Source of the DNA: CAYSNP01 sp964432485
Lineage (GTDB): Bacteria > Bacillota > Clostridia > Christensenellales > DTU072
Direction: 5' to 3'
Assembly (NCBI GenBank): GCA_964432485.1
Contig: CAYSNP010000021.1
Span: forward strand, 1-32,203
DNA: 32,203 nucleotides
Each line of letters opens with the position of its first letter. Positions within the stretch are counted from its first letter, which is position 1. Below, piece by piece: positions 15,934-24,211 of this stretch. The notes beneath the pieces were generated by a model. It had not been told where the DNA came from, made no database searches, and saw nothing but the letters and a program-made list of their open reading frames with translations. The translations under genes were made by a program, and so were the position numbers.

Positions 15934-16425
15934 ATGAAAAGCACCATAGCACTGGCTCGCTCTGCAATAATTGCGGCTCTTTACTTTACCTTAACTTACT
16001 TTTTGCAACCAATAAGTTTTGGACCGCTGCAATTTAGAGTGGCAGAAATGCTGACAATATTGCCTATTTTTATGCCGGAGGCTATTGTAGGGCTGACTTT
16101 AGGTTGCGCCCTTGCCAATTTGCTAAGCCCTTTTGGCTGGTATGATATGCTTTTCGGCACTCTTGCCACCTTTGCGGCAAGTGTAGCGACAAGACTGCTT
16201 TGGCGCAGACTAAAAGTTGGCGAAAAGGCTAAACTTGCCTTTTCTTTGCTTCCCCCTGTAGTGTTCAATGCCATAGCCTTGCCTCTAATTTGGCTACTAT
16301 TTGCTTCAGATGTAGCTTTTTTTATTAATATGGGCGCTATTGCGCTTTCGCAGACAGGAGCAGTATACTTTTTAGGAATACCGCTGTATTATGCGATTAA
16401 AAATACAAAGTTTATCTCAAAATAA
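15934..16425 (+). CDS. queT: QueT-type transporter (queuosine precursor uptake)
   Basis: 163 residues, five to six membrane helices. The N-terminus IAALYFTLTYFLQPISFGPLQFRVAE and the segment MPEAIVGLTLGCALANLLSPFGWYDMLFGTLATFAA match the QueT family of ECF-type S components, which import the precursors preQ1/preQ0 for queuosine in tRNA. The gene starts four bases after the permease stop, so it is transcribed with the ABC-2 pair, and no room exists for the preQ1 riboswitch that often precedes queT. Energy would come from a shared ECF module encoded elsewhere; the adjacent ABC-2 pair is a different transporter type. Confidence 0.88.
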   Translation: MKSTIALARSAIIAALYFTLTYFLQPISFGPLQFRVAEMLTILPIFMPEAIVGLTLGCALANLLSPFGWYDMLFGTLATFAASVATRLLWRRLKVGEKAKLAFSLLPPVVFNAIALPLIWLLFASDVAFFINMGAIALSQTGAVYFLGIPLYYAIKNTKFISK

Positions 16426-16492
16426 TTAAAACCTTAATATTAATGATATTAAGAGACATCTATGGCAATTTGAGTTAAAGCAACAATACTTA

Positions 16493-16521
16493 TTGACATT
16501 TACGCCCATATATGCTATAGT
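16493..16521 (+). promoter_or_regulatory. Strong promoter for greA-lysS
   Basis: TTGACA (16493-16498) and TATAGT (16516-16521) with an ideal 17-base spacer, 37 bases before the greA ATG. One mismatch in twelve. Confidence 0.82.
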
Positions 16522-16558
16522 CTATCGAAAAAGAAAATGCAAACAACTTGGAGGCATT

Positions 16559-17023
16559 ATGGAAAAAATATCACAACAAAGATACGATGAGCTATCTGCA
16601 AGACTGCATTATCTGGAAACAACCGCCTCTACCGAAATAGCAGAAGCAATACAAAAGGCAAAAGAATTTGGCGACCTTTCGGAAAATGCAGAATATGCTG
16701 CGGCAAAAGAAGCACAAATACAAGTATACCGTGAAATCTCTTTGCTTGAAGCTAAACTTAGCAATGTACAAATTATTGACGAAAGCACCATTAGTATAAA
16801 GAAAGTAGGGCTAGGCACAAAAGTGCTGGTACAAGATGTAGATACCGGAGAAGAAGAAGAGTATAAAATTGTCTCCAGCCTGGAAGCCAACAGCAGAGAA
16901 AACAAAATTAGCGAAAAAAGCCCGATAGGCAGCTCACTTTTGGGAGCAAAGAAAGGCGACCTGGTTCAAGCCAATACCCCCGGCGGTATTATCAACTTAA
17001 AAATCTTAAAGATAAGTAAGTAA
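16559..17023 (+). CDS. greA: Transcription elongation factor GreA
   Basis: 154 residues, normal length. The N-terminal coiled-coil finger has the acidic tip and signature KEFGDLSENAEYAAAKE; the C-terminal globular domain has SPIGSSLLGAKKGDLVQ. GreA enters the RNA polymerase secondary channel and stimulates cleavage of backtracked RNA. GGAGG at 16550-16554 lies four bases before this ATG, which fixes the start; the frame is open to 16493 but that stretch contains the promoter. lysS follows after 12 bases, a common pairing in Bacillota. Confidence 0.96.
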   Translation: MEKISQQRYDELSARLHYLETTASTEIAEAIQKAKEFGDLSENAEYAAAKEAQIQVYREISLLEAKLSNVQIIDESTISIKKVGLGTKVLVQDVDTGEEEEYKIVSSLEANSRENKISEKSPIGSSLLGAKKGDLVQANTPGGIINLKILKISK

Positions 17024-17035
17024 AAGGCAGTATAA

Positions 17036-18523
17036 ATGCAAGATAATCATATAGCAGAAACAATACAAGACGAAAATGAACTTAAAGCGGTAAGGCTGGA
17101 AAAACTTGCTGCCCTTAGGGCGCAAGGCAAAGACCCTTACGAAGTCACCCTTTACGAAAAAACAGCCCTAAGCAATGACATTTTGTCTAAATATAGCGAG
17201 TATGAGGGCAAAATAGTCAAGATTGCCGGACGGATAATCAGCAAGCGGGTAATGGGCAAGGCAAGTTTTGTTCATTTGCTTGATTCGCAAGGCAAGCTGC
17301 AAGTATATATTAGGGTAGATATGATAGGCGAAGCTGCCTACGAGGAGTTTATTAAATTAGATATTGGCGATATAATCGGCATAGAAGGCGAGGTCTTTAC
17401 CACCCGTAAGGGTGAAAAAAGCGTAAAAGCGCACAACTATATTTTACTTAGCAAATCCTTGCTGCCATTGCCGGAAAAGTTTCACGGACTAAAAGACCCT
17501 GAGCTTCGCTACCGCAGACGCTATGTGGACTTAATTGCCAATCCTGAGGTTAAAGATACCTTTGAAAAGCGCAGTAAAATCATTTCTGCTATGAGAGAGC
17601 TTTTGGATGCCAAAGGCTTTATCGAAGTGGAAACTCCTATCCTTAATTTGATTGCCGGCGGCGCAAATGCCCGCCCTTTTATCACTCATCATAACAGCCT
17701 TGATACAGATATGTTCCTAAGAATCGCACCCGAACTTTATCTAAAAAGGTTGATTGTAGGCGGCTTTGAAAAGGTGTATGAAATAGGCAGGCTGTTTAGA
17801 AACGAAGGTATTAGCGTTAAGCATAACCCTGAGTTTACTTCTATCGAATTATATCAAGCATACAGCGATTACAATGATATGATGGATATAACCGAAGAGC
17901 TATTTAAGTATTGCGCACAAAAAGTTTTAGGCACTACTCAATTAAACTATCAGGGCATAAACATAGATTTGGGTATCCCATGGCGGCGAATTAGTATGCT
18001 AAACATCGTAAAAGAGATTACAGGCATAGATTTTGACAATATGGAGCTGCCTGATATAATCAAGAAGGCGGCAAGTTTCGGAGTGGAGCTGGCAAAAGAT
18101 TGCTCTTGGGGCAATGCGCTTTTCCAGGTCTTTGATTCTTGTTGCGAAGAAGCGCTAATCCAACCGACTTTTATAATAGATTACCCTGTTGAGGTAAGTC
18201 CTCTTGCCAAACGCAAACCGGAGGACAAGCGGTTGACAGAGCGATTTGAGTTCTTTGCAACAGGCAGGGAGCTAGGCAATGCCTTTAGCGAGCTTAATGA
18301 CCCTCTTGACCAGCGCGCCCGTTTTCAAGAACAAGCGGAAGCGCGGGCAAAAGGGGATAGCGAAGCGCATATGAACGATGAGGATTTTGTTACTGCACTA
18401 GAGTATGGGCTGCCCCCCACAGGCGGTTTAGGTATTGGTATAGACAGGATGGTTATGCTACTTACCAATCAATCTTCTATAAGGGATGTAATTCTTTTTC
18501 CTACGCTAAAGCCCAAGAATTAG
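17036..18523 (+). CDS. lysS: Lysyl-tRNA synthetase (class II)
   Basis: 495 residues, the family length. An OB-fold anticodon-binding domain spans about 55-150 (GRIISKRVMGKASFVHLLD), then PELRYRRRYVDLI leads to the class II catalytic core with RNEGISVKHNPEFT (motif 2) and GLPPTGGLGIGIDRMVMLLT (motif 3). It charges tRNA-Lys. Co-transcribed with greA; followed at once by a bidirectional terminator. No T-box element is seen. Confidence 0.97.
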   Translation: MQDNHIAETIQDENELKAVRLEKLAALRAQGKDPYEVTLYEKTALSNDILSKYSEYEGKIVKIAGRIISKRVMGKASFVHLLDSQGKLQVYIRVDMIGEAAYEEFIKLDIGDIIGIEGEVFTTRKGEKSVKAHNYILLSKSLLPLPEKFHGLKDPELRYRRRYVDLIANPEVKDTFEKRSKIISAMRELLDAKGFIEVETPILNLIAGGANARPFITHHNSLDTDMFLRIAPELYLKRLIVGGFEKVYEIGRLFRNEGISVKHNPEFTSIELYQAYSDYNDMMDITEELFKYCAQKVLGTTQLNYQGINIDLGIPWRRISMLNIVKEITGIDFDNMELPDIIKKAASFGVELAKDCSWGNALFQVFDSCCEEALIQPTFIIDYPVEVSPLAKRKPEDKRLTERFEFFATGRELGNAFSELNDPLDQRARFQEQAEARAKGDSEAHMNDEDFVTALEYGLPPTGGLGIGIDRMVMLLTNQSSIRDVILFPTLKPKN

Positions 18524-18540
18524 ATAATATTTTTTATAAA

Positions 18541-18570
18541 AAAAAGGGCAGTTATTAATTGCCCTTTTTA
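18541..18570. terminator. Bidirectional intrinsic terminator
   Basis: AAAAAGGGCA (18541-18550), a 9-base loop and TGCCCTTTTT (18560-18569) form a perfect 10-bp hairpin with a T-run on each strand (an A-run precedes it on the plus strand). It sits between the convergent lysS and membrane-protein genes. Confidence 0.9.
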
Positions 18571-18594
18571 ATTTCAATCAAAAGTTAACCTAAA

Positions 18595-20067
18595 TCAATA
18601 ATCATCTAAAAACTTGCCTTTAGTGGCCATCCTCACTTTATAATATTTGTAATTGGGATTGGCTATCTTTATCCGTTCCTTATATCTGCTGGATTTTCCG
18701 TAAACAAAGCGGTAATTGTCTATTCTTAACCGATAACGCTCCGCTCCGTATTCACCCCTGGGCTTTAAGACTATATCGTTATAAGCTATAAAGAGCAGCA
18801 CAACCATTGGCAATAAGTGATAGGCTTGAAAGTAATTGGTGCTTATTGCCGCATACGTCCCAGCCATCATTAGCGCAAAAGTAGAAAACTTGCTAAAAAT
18901 AGTAAAGTTAGAAGCAAGCAATTTATACTTAAAGATAGTAAAGGCAACAAAGAGAAGCAATCCTACAATGCCCAGATTGTTCAAAACTTGCAGGATACTG
19001 CTTTGATACCAAAACGCTGAAAAAGCTCCGCCTTCGGGGAAGGAATTGAAAAGAAAGCCCATACCAAACAGTTTTTTTCCATTAATAAATTCAGTAATCC
19101 CAATTTCCCATTGAATTAACAGCTCTCCCAATCCAGGATTGAAAATTGTTTTTGCCACAGGACGCACAAGCGGAAATGCCACAAGTGCCGCTAAGAAAAC
19201 AACACTCAATGCCGACACTTCTAAAATAATTTTCTTAGGTCTGCGAGCCCGCCTAAGCCCAAAACTAAACATAATTAAGGTAAAGATTAGCATTACTAGG
19301 AATGCCAAAGACTCCCCTGAGGCTATTACGGTTGCTATATTGACAAAATATATAATGGAATAAAATAGCGGCCGCCTTGCACGCATAGCAAGATATAGCG
19401 AAAAAGGCGCAAGCACAAGCAACGCCATTGCCACAGCGCCGGCATCCCCCCAGCCAAGATGAAAGCCGCCGGCAACCAAGTTATCAAAAAAGTTGCCGCC
19501 TCCCAAAATAAGAGACAGCCAAAACTCAGCTGCAACCACTAAACTGGCACCAACTAAGCTATAAGCAAAGCTCAGCTTCCAATTGGTCCTTATAAAATTG
19601 CATAAAAAGAGATATAGTATGCTTAGTCCCAAGATTATTTGCAACCCTAACCGCCAGCCCTTAGAGAGCAAGTGTCCGTCTAGCAGTCCTCCTAACAGCA
19701 ATGCAAGCCCAAGAAGCAAAAATGCAACAAGCCCTCTGTTAAAGTGCATTACAAGTTTATGCTTTTCATAATAAATCAGCGAGCATATCATAAAGACAGC
19801 AATTAAAATAACTAAGATAACAGTCATTTCACGGGTGTTTGCCAGCGAGGGGTCTGCAAAAATAAAAGGTGCATTGAGGACAATAGGTATAAGTCCTGTC
19901 ATTTCTTGGTCAATCAGCACCATTAACAGCATAGCTGCACAATATACTCCCACAGCAATATAAGGGATTTTGGTCACCCAAGCTCCAAGGGTTGCAAGCA
20001 TAATAATTAATATGTACCAACCTGACCTGAAAAAGGTAGTCTTTTTCCTTGCATTAATGTCAACCAT
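18595..20067 (-). CDS. Polytopic membrane protein, O-antigen ligase/polymerase-like
   Basis: 490 residues with about eleven to twelve hydrophobic segments from residue 17 to about 430, then a basic, tyrosine-rich tail of about 60 residues (RYRLRIDNYRFVYGKSSRYK). The late segment KLFGMGFLFNSFPEGG...SSILQVLNNLGIVGLLLFVAF resembles the loop-plus-helix of O-antigen ligase/Wzy-like glycopolymer enzymes, but I cannot confirm it. AAGGAG lies nine bases before the ATG. It begins 19 bases after parB, hence is transcribed with rsmG and parB, an uncommon partner in that operon. It ends at the bidirectional terminator. Confidence 0.75.
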   Translation of the reverse strand: MVDINARKKTTFFRSGWYILIIMLATLGAWVTKIPYIAVGVYCAAMLLMVLIDQEMTGLIPIVLNAPFIFADPSLANTREMTVILVILIAVFMICSLIYYEKHKLVMHFNRGLVAFLLLGLALLLGGLLDGHLLSKGWRLGLQIILGLSILYLFLCNFIRTNWKLSFAYSLVGASLVVAAEFWLSLILGGGNFFDNLVAGGFHLGWGDAGAVAMALLVLAPFSLYLAMRARRPLFYSIIYFVNIATVIASGESLAFLVMLIFTLIMFSFGLRRARRPKKIILEVSALSVVFLAALVAFPLVRPVAKTIFNPGLGELLIQWEIGITEFINGKKLFGMGFLFNSFPEGGAFSAFWYQSSILQVLNNLGIVGLLLFVAFTIFKYKLLASNFTIFSKFSTFALMMAGTYAAISTNYFQAYHLLPMVVLLFIAYNDIVLKPRGEYGAERYRLRIDNYRFVYGKSSRYKERIKIANPNYKYYKVRMATKGKFLDDY

Positions 20068-20086
20068 ACCTATATTCTCCTTAATA

Positions 20087-20992
20087 TCATAGGCTGCTAT
20101 TTTTTAATACTTCGACCAGCTCATAAATGCGTGCCAAATCGTCTTGGCTATAATAGTCTATGTATATCCTTCCTTTGCTTTTATTGCCGGTAACGCCTAC
20201 TTTTGTGGCAAAAAGCCTTTTCATATCATTGAGAAGTCCTTTGAACTCCATTGCCATTTCCTGTTTTTCCTGTTCGCTCATCACATTTTTGCCCAGCTCC
20301 GGATTCAGGTATACCCTTACCATCTTTTCCGCTTGTCTTACGCTTAGCCCGTTATGAATAATTTTTAGCGCAAACTCTAATTGCTTTGCCTTATCCTCTA
20401 TGCTTATCAAACAGCGGGCATGCCCTGCGCTCAAGCGTCCCTCTCGAACCAGCTCTTTAACCTCATTGCTCAAGTTAAGCAATCGTAAGGAATTGGCTAC
20501 GCTGGGGCGCGCTTTGCCTACTTTGTCTGCCAGCTCCGCCTGAGTTAAAGAGTACAAGTCTATCAGTTCTTTAAGTGCTTCCGCTTCTTCAATGGCATTT
20601 AGGTCTTCTCTTTGCAAGTTTTCTACCAAGCTCACTTCCTTTGCCTGCCTTGCATTTAATTGTTTTACTATTACAGGCACTTTGTCAAGACCCGCAAGCC
20701 TTGCCGCCCTTATCCTTCGCTCCCCTGCTACAACCCTAAAATCGTCACCTTGCCTTTGCGCAATTATAGGTTGCAGTATGCCAAATTCCTTAATAGATTG
20801 AGCAAGCTCCTCTAACTCCTCTCTCCCAAAGTGTTTTCGTGGCTGTCCCGGATTAAAGGCTATCCTGTCCAGCTCCACTTCATAAACTTTTTCCCCTTCC
20901 TCTGTGCTGATTAGCGTAAGCTCTGATACCGCTGTATCCTCAATATTATTGAGCAATGCGGACAAGCCTTTGCCTATTCGTTTTTTGGACAT
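20087..20992 (-). CDS. parB: ParB/Spo0J chromosome-partition CTPase
   Basis: 301 residues. KKRIGKGLSALL opens the protein as in most Spo0J proteins; FNPGQPRKHFGREELEELAQSIKEFGILQPI and VVAGERRIRAARLAG form the CTP-binding ParB/Srx fold; a helix-turn-helix follows (TQAELADKVGKARPSVANSLRLLNL) with GHARCLIS; the C-terminus is the dimerisation region. It loads at parS sites near the origin, slides as a clamp and helps segregate chromosomes. An in-frame GTG at 21001 overlaps the Shine-Dalgarno AAAGGAG, which is eight bases before the ATG at 20992, so I use the ATG. The usual partner parA (soj) is not between rsmG and parB, nor anywhere else in the window. Confidence 0.96.
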   Translation of the reverse strand: MSKKRIGKGLSALLNNIEDTAVSELTLISTEEGEKVYEVELDRIAFNPGQPRKHFGREELEELAQSIKEFGILQPIIAQRQGDDFRVVAGERRIRAARLAGLDKVPVIVKQLNARQAKEVSLVENLQREDLNAIEEAEALKELIDLYSLTQAELADKVGKARPSVANSLRLLNLSNEVKELVREGRLSAGHARCLISIEDKAKQLEFALKIIHNGLSVRQAEKMVRVYLNPELGKNVMSEQEKQEMAMEFKGLLNDMKRLFATKVGVTGNKSKGRIYIDYYSQDDLARIYELVEVLKNSSL

Positions 20993-21018
20993 ACCTTCCA
21001 CTCCTTTGCCTATGTAAC

Positions 21019-21708
21019 TTATAGAGGGCTAGCCTTTGCTTTCCCCACATTTCTCGGATATTTTGTTGCTGTTTTTTCCAGCTTTTTTACAACTATCAAG
21101 CACCTTTTATAAGTGTTGTCCAGCACAAAATGCCTAGTTTCTTCAATAGTGCTACCTAGCTCTTTAAGCGCATTGACGGCAGAGGCAATCTCTTTGTCAC
21201 ACTTGCTTTTGTAAGCTATCATTCTCCCGCCCACTTTAAGGTAAGGAATGATATATTCTATCAAAATCGGCAAAGTTGCTACTGCTCTTGCTGTGCCAAT
21301 ATCGTAAGTGCCCCTTAGAGCACCTACTTCTTCCGCCCTTTGGTGCAAAGCTGTGACATTAGATAGTTTAAGCTCTTGCGCTACTTTAAGTATAAATGCT
21401 ACCTTTTTTGCTTGCGAGTCCATTAAGGTAACCTTGCAATCAGGTCTGGCTATAGCAATCACCAGCCCCGGCACTCCTGCTCCGCTGCCTATATCTATTA
21501 CGCTTGCAGAGTAAGGGATTAGGTCATGTGCGCTCAAGCTATCAACAAAGTGCTTGATTAGTATATCATAAGGTTCGACTATTGCGGTAAGGTTATAGCT
21601 CTTGCTTGCTTCTTGCAACATAGAACTAAAAACTAGCAAGGAGTGCGCTGCGTCTATATCCAGAGCCAGCCCCAGCTCGCTAGCTTTTTGTATCAAAATA
21701 TTATGCAT
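21019..21708 (-). CDS. rsmG: 16S rRNA (guanine-527-N7) methyltransferase RsmG
   Basis: 229 residues. YNLTAI and HFVDSLSAHDLI in the N-terminal part, DIGSGAGVPGLVIAI as the SAM-binding loop, and GTARAVATLPILIEYIIPYLKVGGRMIAYKS are characteristic of GidB/RsmG. It methylates G527 of 16S rRNA. First gene of the rsmG-parB-membrane protein operon, with a promoter about 42 bases upstream; the ATG has no clear Shine-Dalgarno. Association with parB near the origin is conserved in many bacteria. Confidence 0.95.
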   Translation of the reverse strand: MHNILIQKASELGLALDIDAAHSLLVFSSMLQEASKSYNLTAIVEPYDILIKHFVDSLSAHDLIPYSASVIDIGSGAGVPGLVIAIARPDCKVTLMDSQAKKVAFILKVAQELKLSNVTALHQRAEEVGALRGTYDIGTARAVATLPILIEYIIPYLKVGGRMIAYKSKCDKEIASAVNALKELGSTIEETRHFVLDNTYKRCLIVVKKLEKTATKYPRNVGKAKASPL

Positions 21709-21749
21709 AATTTACCGCTACTGCAACTGCTGAAACCATTGCATAATAT

Positions 21750-21778
21750 ATAATATCATTAATTGTATATTTTTTCAA
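21750..21778 (-). promoter_or_regulatory. Promoter of the rsmG-parB operon
   Basis: On the minus strand TTGAAA (21773-21778), 17-base spacer, TATTAT (21750-21755), giving a leader of roughly 35 bases before the rsmG ATG. The rest of the 192-base gap (to 21900) is A/T-rich and shows no terminator hairpin for the SDR gene upstream. Confidence 0.65.
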
Positions 21779-21900
21779 TAGCAAAAAACGCAATTAGAAA
21801 GAAATTTTTTAGCAAAAAGATAGAACAAGAGCACAATATTTTCGATTTTGCCAACTGATTTTCTAATAATTTTACTATAATTTATTTTTATCTGCACAGT

Positions 21901-22731
21901 TTAGCGCAAAATACAGGTAAAGACAAACTTATAAAGAAAATCTTGCATCCTTTCCGGTAAAAAACTGAGCAGGCAAAGCGTTTTAGAGGTGTTGACTTTA
22001 TAAGCAAGTTTTGGTCTTTTAGCAATCAGCGCTTTATATACTGTTACAGCCAAAACTGCAGGGTCTTTTGCGTGTTTAAGCTCATTTTGCATTAGCGAAC
22101 GCATCTTAGCTATTATATCCTTGTAAAGAGTAGTCTTTTCCAGCATTTTGTTATAGCTGTCCTCCGCCGCCGAATGCATTTGCGTCTTAAAAGAGCCGGG
22201 ATTGATTTTGATAACTTTAATGCCTAAAAAGAGCATTTCTCTCCTTAACGAGTCAGTATACGCCTCCACAGCATATTTAGATGCGGCATAGAAACCGTTA
22301 AAAGGTTGAGGGCTAAGCCATCCTATCTCAGAGCTGATATTAATAATTCTGCCTTTGGCTGCATGGATAAGAGGGAAGAAATACTTGTTGACGATATACA
22401 TACCTAAAAGGTTAATTTCCATTAACTTTTGCAGGGTTGCTTCCTTTTCCTCAACCAGCGAGCCCATGGCCATAATGCCTGCAAAATTAATTACAGCGTC
22501 CAGGCCGCCTTCTTGCTCTATTTCGTCGGCTGCCGCTTTTACGCTATCGGCATTTAAGATATTGACTTTCTTTGGTATAATGCCCTTATGCTGTATTTGC
22601 AAAAGCAACTGCTCATTGATATCCAGAGCATAAACGGTAATGCCTTTGTCAGCTAAAAATAAAGCGGTTGCCTTGCCCAAGCCCCCCGCTCCTCCTGTAA
22701 TTGCCACTCTTAAACTAGTTAAATCCTTCAT
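21901..22731 (-). CDS. Short-chain dehydrogenase/reductase (SDR)
   Basis: 276 residues. TGGAGGLGKAT is the classical SDR cofactor loop, NFAGIM corresponds to NNAG, INISSEIGW supplies the catalytic serine, and YAASKYAVEAY the YxxxK pair. ALDIN after the second strand ends with Asp, favouring NAD(H). The C-terminal extension of about 50 residues, ending in a hydrophobic stretch, is like the retinol/steroid dehydrogenase branch, which often acts on lipids, but the substrate is unknown. AAGGA lies seven bases before the ATG. It stands alone on the minus strand, next to the repeat block. Confidence 0.88.
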   Translation of the reverse strand: MKDLTSLRVAITGGAGGLGKATALFLADKGITVYALDINEQLLLQIQHKGIIPKKVNILNADSVKAAADEIEQEGGLDAVINFAGIMAMGSLVEEKEATLQKLMEINLLGMYIVNKYFFPLIHAAKGRIINISSEIGWLSPQPFNGFYAASKYAVEAYTDSLRREMLFLGIKVIKINPGSFKTQMHSAAEDSYNKMLEKTTLYKDIIAKMRSLMQNELKHAKDPAVLAVTVYKALIAKRPKLAYKVNTSKTLCLLSFLPERMQDFLYKFVFTCILR

Positions 22732-22773
22732 TTGTTTTTCCTTGAGTATCTATTGTTTTTTATGTATTTTGCC

Positions 22774-23234
22774 GTCAGCGAAGCAATCCGTCATTGCGCG
22801 GCACAAAGTGCCAAAGCAACCCAGTCCCGCACAAGCACTGCTCTCTTTGCTTAGCAGAGCCCTGCCCCTTGTCTTTGCGAGCGTCAGCGAAGCAATCCAG
22901 ACCCGCAGAGAAGTACCGCCTGTCGGCGGCATTATGTACATTGCTACGCAATGCATTATGTACCACCTAAAGGTGGCATTATGTATCAATGCTAGTGCAT
23001 TGACATTATGTACCGCCTAGTGGCGGCATTATATTGAAGTATTAACTTATATGTAAGGGTAAAGCAGTGCTAGCGTGTGCTCTGGATTGCTTCTTCACTA
23101 TCGTTCATTGCAATGACGGTAGTATCGTCTTTGCGAGCGTCAGCGAAGCCAGTCCCGCATAAGCACTGCTCTCTTTGCTTAGCAGAGCCCTTGCCCCTCG
23201 TCTTTGCGAGCGTTAGCGAAGCAATCCAGACCCC
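22774..23234. repeat. Composite repeat block with GCGAAGCAATCCAG modules
   Basis: The 542-base gap between the SDR and amidohydrolase genes holds no credible gene. It contains at least four copies of the module GCGAGCGnnAGCGAAGCAATCCAG or fragments (near 22774, 22877, 23132 and 23206), an inverted fragment starting CTGGATTGCTTC at 23082, a variant with hairpin GGCAC-AAA-GTGCC (22800-22812), and two direct copies of an 83-84-base unit (22822-22904 and 23150-23233) that differ at a few positions. Between the two long units lies the five-hairpin array described separately. Such modules are dispersed repeats and are probably non-autonomous. Confidence 0.85.
22916..23026. repeat. Five-hairpin array, copy A
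   Basis: Five perfect small hairpins follow each other with the identical linker CATTATGTA: CCGCC-TGTC-GGCGG (22916-22929), CATTGC-TAC-GCAATG (22939-22953), CCACC-TAAA-GGTGG (22963-22976), TCAATGC-TAGT-GCATTGA (22986-23003) and CCGCC-TAGT-GGCGG (23013-23026). The same architecture recurs at 31881-31991. Similarity between copies extends from about 22898 to 23057. It has no coding capacity, and strand of action is unknown. Confidence 0.92.
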
Positions 23235-23273
23235 AAAGGGTTGCTCCCTGCCTCTCACATTGCTTCCATTACC

Positions 23274-24071
23274 TCATAATAGTCCGCCATAAAACCTATT
23301 AGCATTTGTATAAAATATTTTTTCTAAACTGATATCATCCAAGCCCAATGAAAGCAGTATTTCTATTTCTTTTGCTGCATTGCTCATAGGATAGTCCGAG
23401 CCGAACATCACCTTATCAACCCCAAGAAACTCTATTAATTTTGCCCCTTTATCCCTATCCATAAAGCATAGCGCAGAGGAACAATCGTAGTAACAATTGC
23501 GAACTTCAGCATAGCAAGCTGCTTCATCCCATTTAGTATAACCTCCCAAATGGGCGGCTATAGCTTGTAGTTTGGGATACCTTTTTAAGACTTTAATCAA
23601 TCGTCTTGGATGTGAGTAATCTCTTTGCTCATCTCCCACATGAAATAAAATCGGCAATACGCCTTCAAGTGCGGCATAGAGGCTTTGCGCTTTTTTGCTG
23701 TCAATATTAAACTGCTGAAAATCAGGATGCAGCTTAACACCTTTAAGATTATTGTCAAGAGCATAGGCTATTTGCCTGTCTAACTCCGTAGTGCTTAAAT
23801 CAGGATGCAAGGCAATCAGCCCAACCAATTTAGGGTTTTGCGCACTTGCGCAAATAAACTTATTTATAGAGCTTACTTGCTCTACCTTAGTAGCGCAACT
23901 GCTCACTATTGTTTTTTCAATATTATTTTTCGCACAAAGAGCCAGCAGTTCTGCTACGCTACCGCTATGTAACATAGGTAAGGTATAGAAAGCACCAATC
24001 TTTGCAGATGCAATGCTTGCTATTTTATCAGGAAAAATATGAGCGTGTGTATCAATAATTTTGTACTTCAT
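23274..24071 (-). CDS. Amidohydrolase-family metal-dependent hydrolase
   Basis: 265 residues, TIM-barrel amidohydrolase of the Amidohydro_2 type. Metal and catalytic residues are visible: IDTHAHIF at the N-terminus (HxH), KGVKLHPDFQQ (carboxylated-lysine position region), LFHVGD, IAAHLGG and MFGSDYPMS with the late aspartate. The family includes decarboxylases and lactone or amide hydrolases, so the reaction cannot be named. The ATG lacks a strong Shine-Dalgarno, but starting eight residues before HxH is normal. Its promoter region is shared divergently with the hemolysin III-like gene. Its stop lies at the border of the repeat block. Confidence 0.88.
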   Translation of the reverse strand: MKYKIIDTHAHIFPDKIASIASAKIGAFYTLPMLHSGSVAELLALCAKNNIEKTIVSSCATKVEQVSSINKFICASAQNPKLVGLIALHPDLSTTELDRQIAYALDNNLKGVKLHPDFQQFNIDSKKAQSLYAALEGVLPILFHVGDEQRDYSHPRRLIKVLKRYPKLQAIAAHLGGYTKWDEAACYAEVRNCYYDCSSALCFMDRDKGAKLIEFLGVDKVMFGSDYPMSNAAKEIEILLSLGLDDISLEKIFYTNANRFYGGLL

Positions 24072-24146
24072 AGCTGTACCGTAATAATTACCTCTACATA
24101 TTTTAGCACAATTAAGCTATTATGCAAACAAAATAATCGATTTGTA

Positions 24147-24175
24147 TTGAATCTATAGATGTTATCGGTTATAAT
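24147..24175 (+). promoter_or_regulatory. Promoter for the hemolysin III-like gene
   Basis: TTGAAT (24147-24152), 17-base spacer, TATAAT (24170-24175), 36 bases before the ATG at 24212. Confidence 0.68.
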
Positions 24176-24211
24176 AAATAAGATATTTTACTACCCCTTG
24201 ATGGAGCAGCA

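Noticed and set aside
16433..16453. Terminator between queT and greA
   Set aside because: CTTAATAT-TAATG-ATATTAAG is an almost pure A/T stem without a T-run; at most an operator-like inverted repeat.
22916..23026. CRISPR array
   Set aside because: The repeated element is only 9 bases, the intervening segments are palindromic and shared between loci, and no cas gene is present.
22640..23292. Several open frames on both strands in the repeat block (for example 22750-22989, 22775-22966, 23070-23258 minus; 22640-23020, 23077-23292 plus)
   Set aside because: They consist of translated GCGAAGCAATCCAG modules and hairpins, lack ribosome sites and resemble no proteins.
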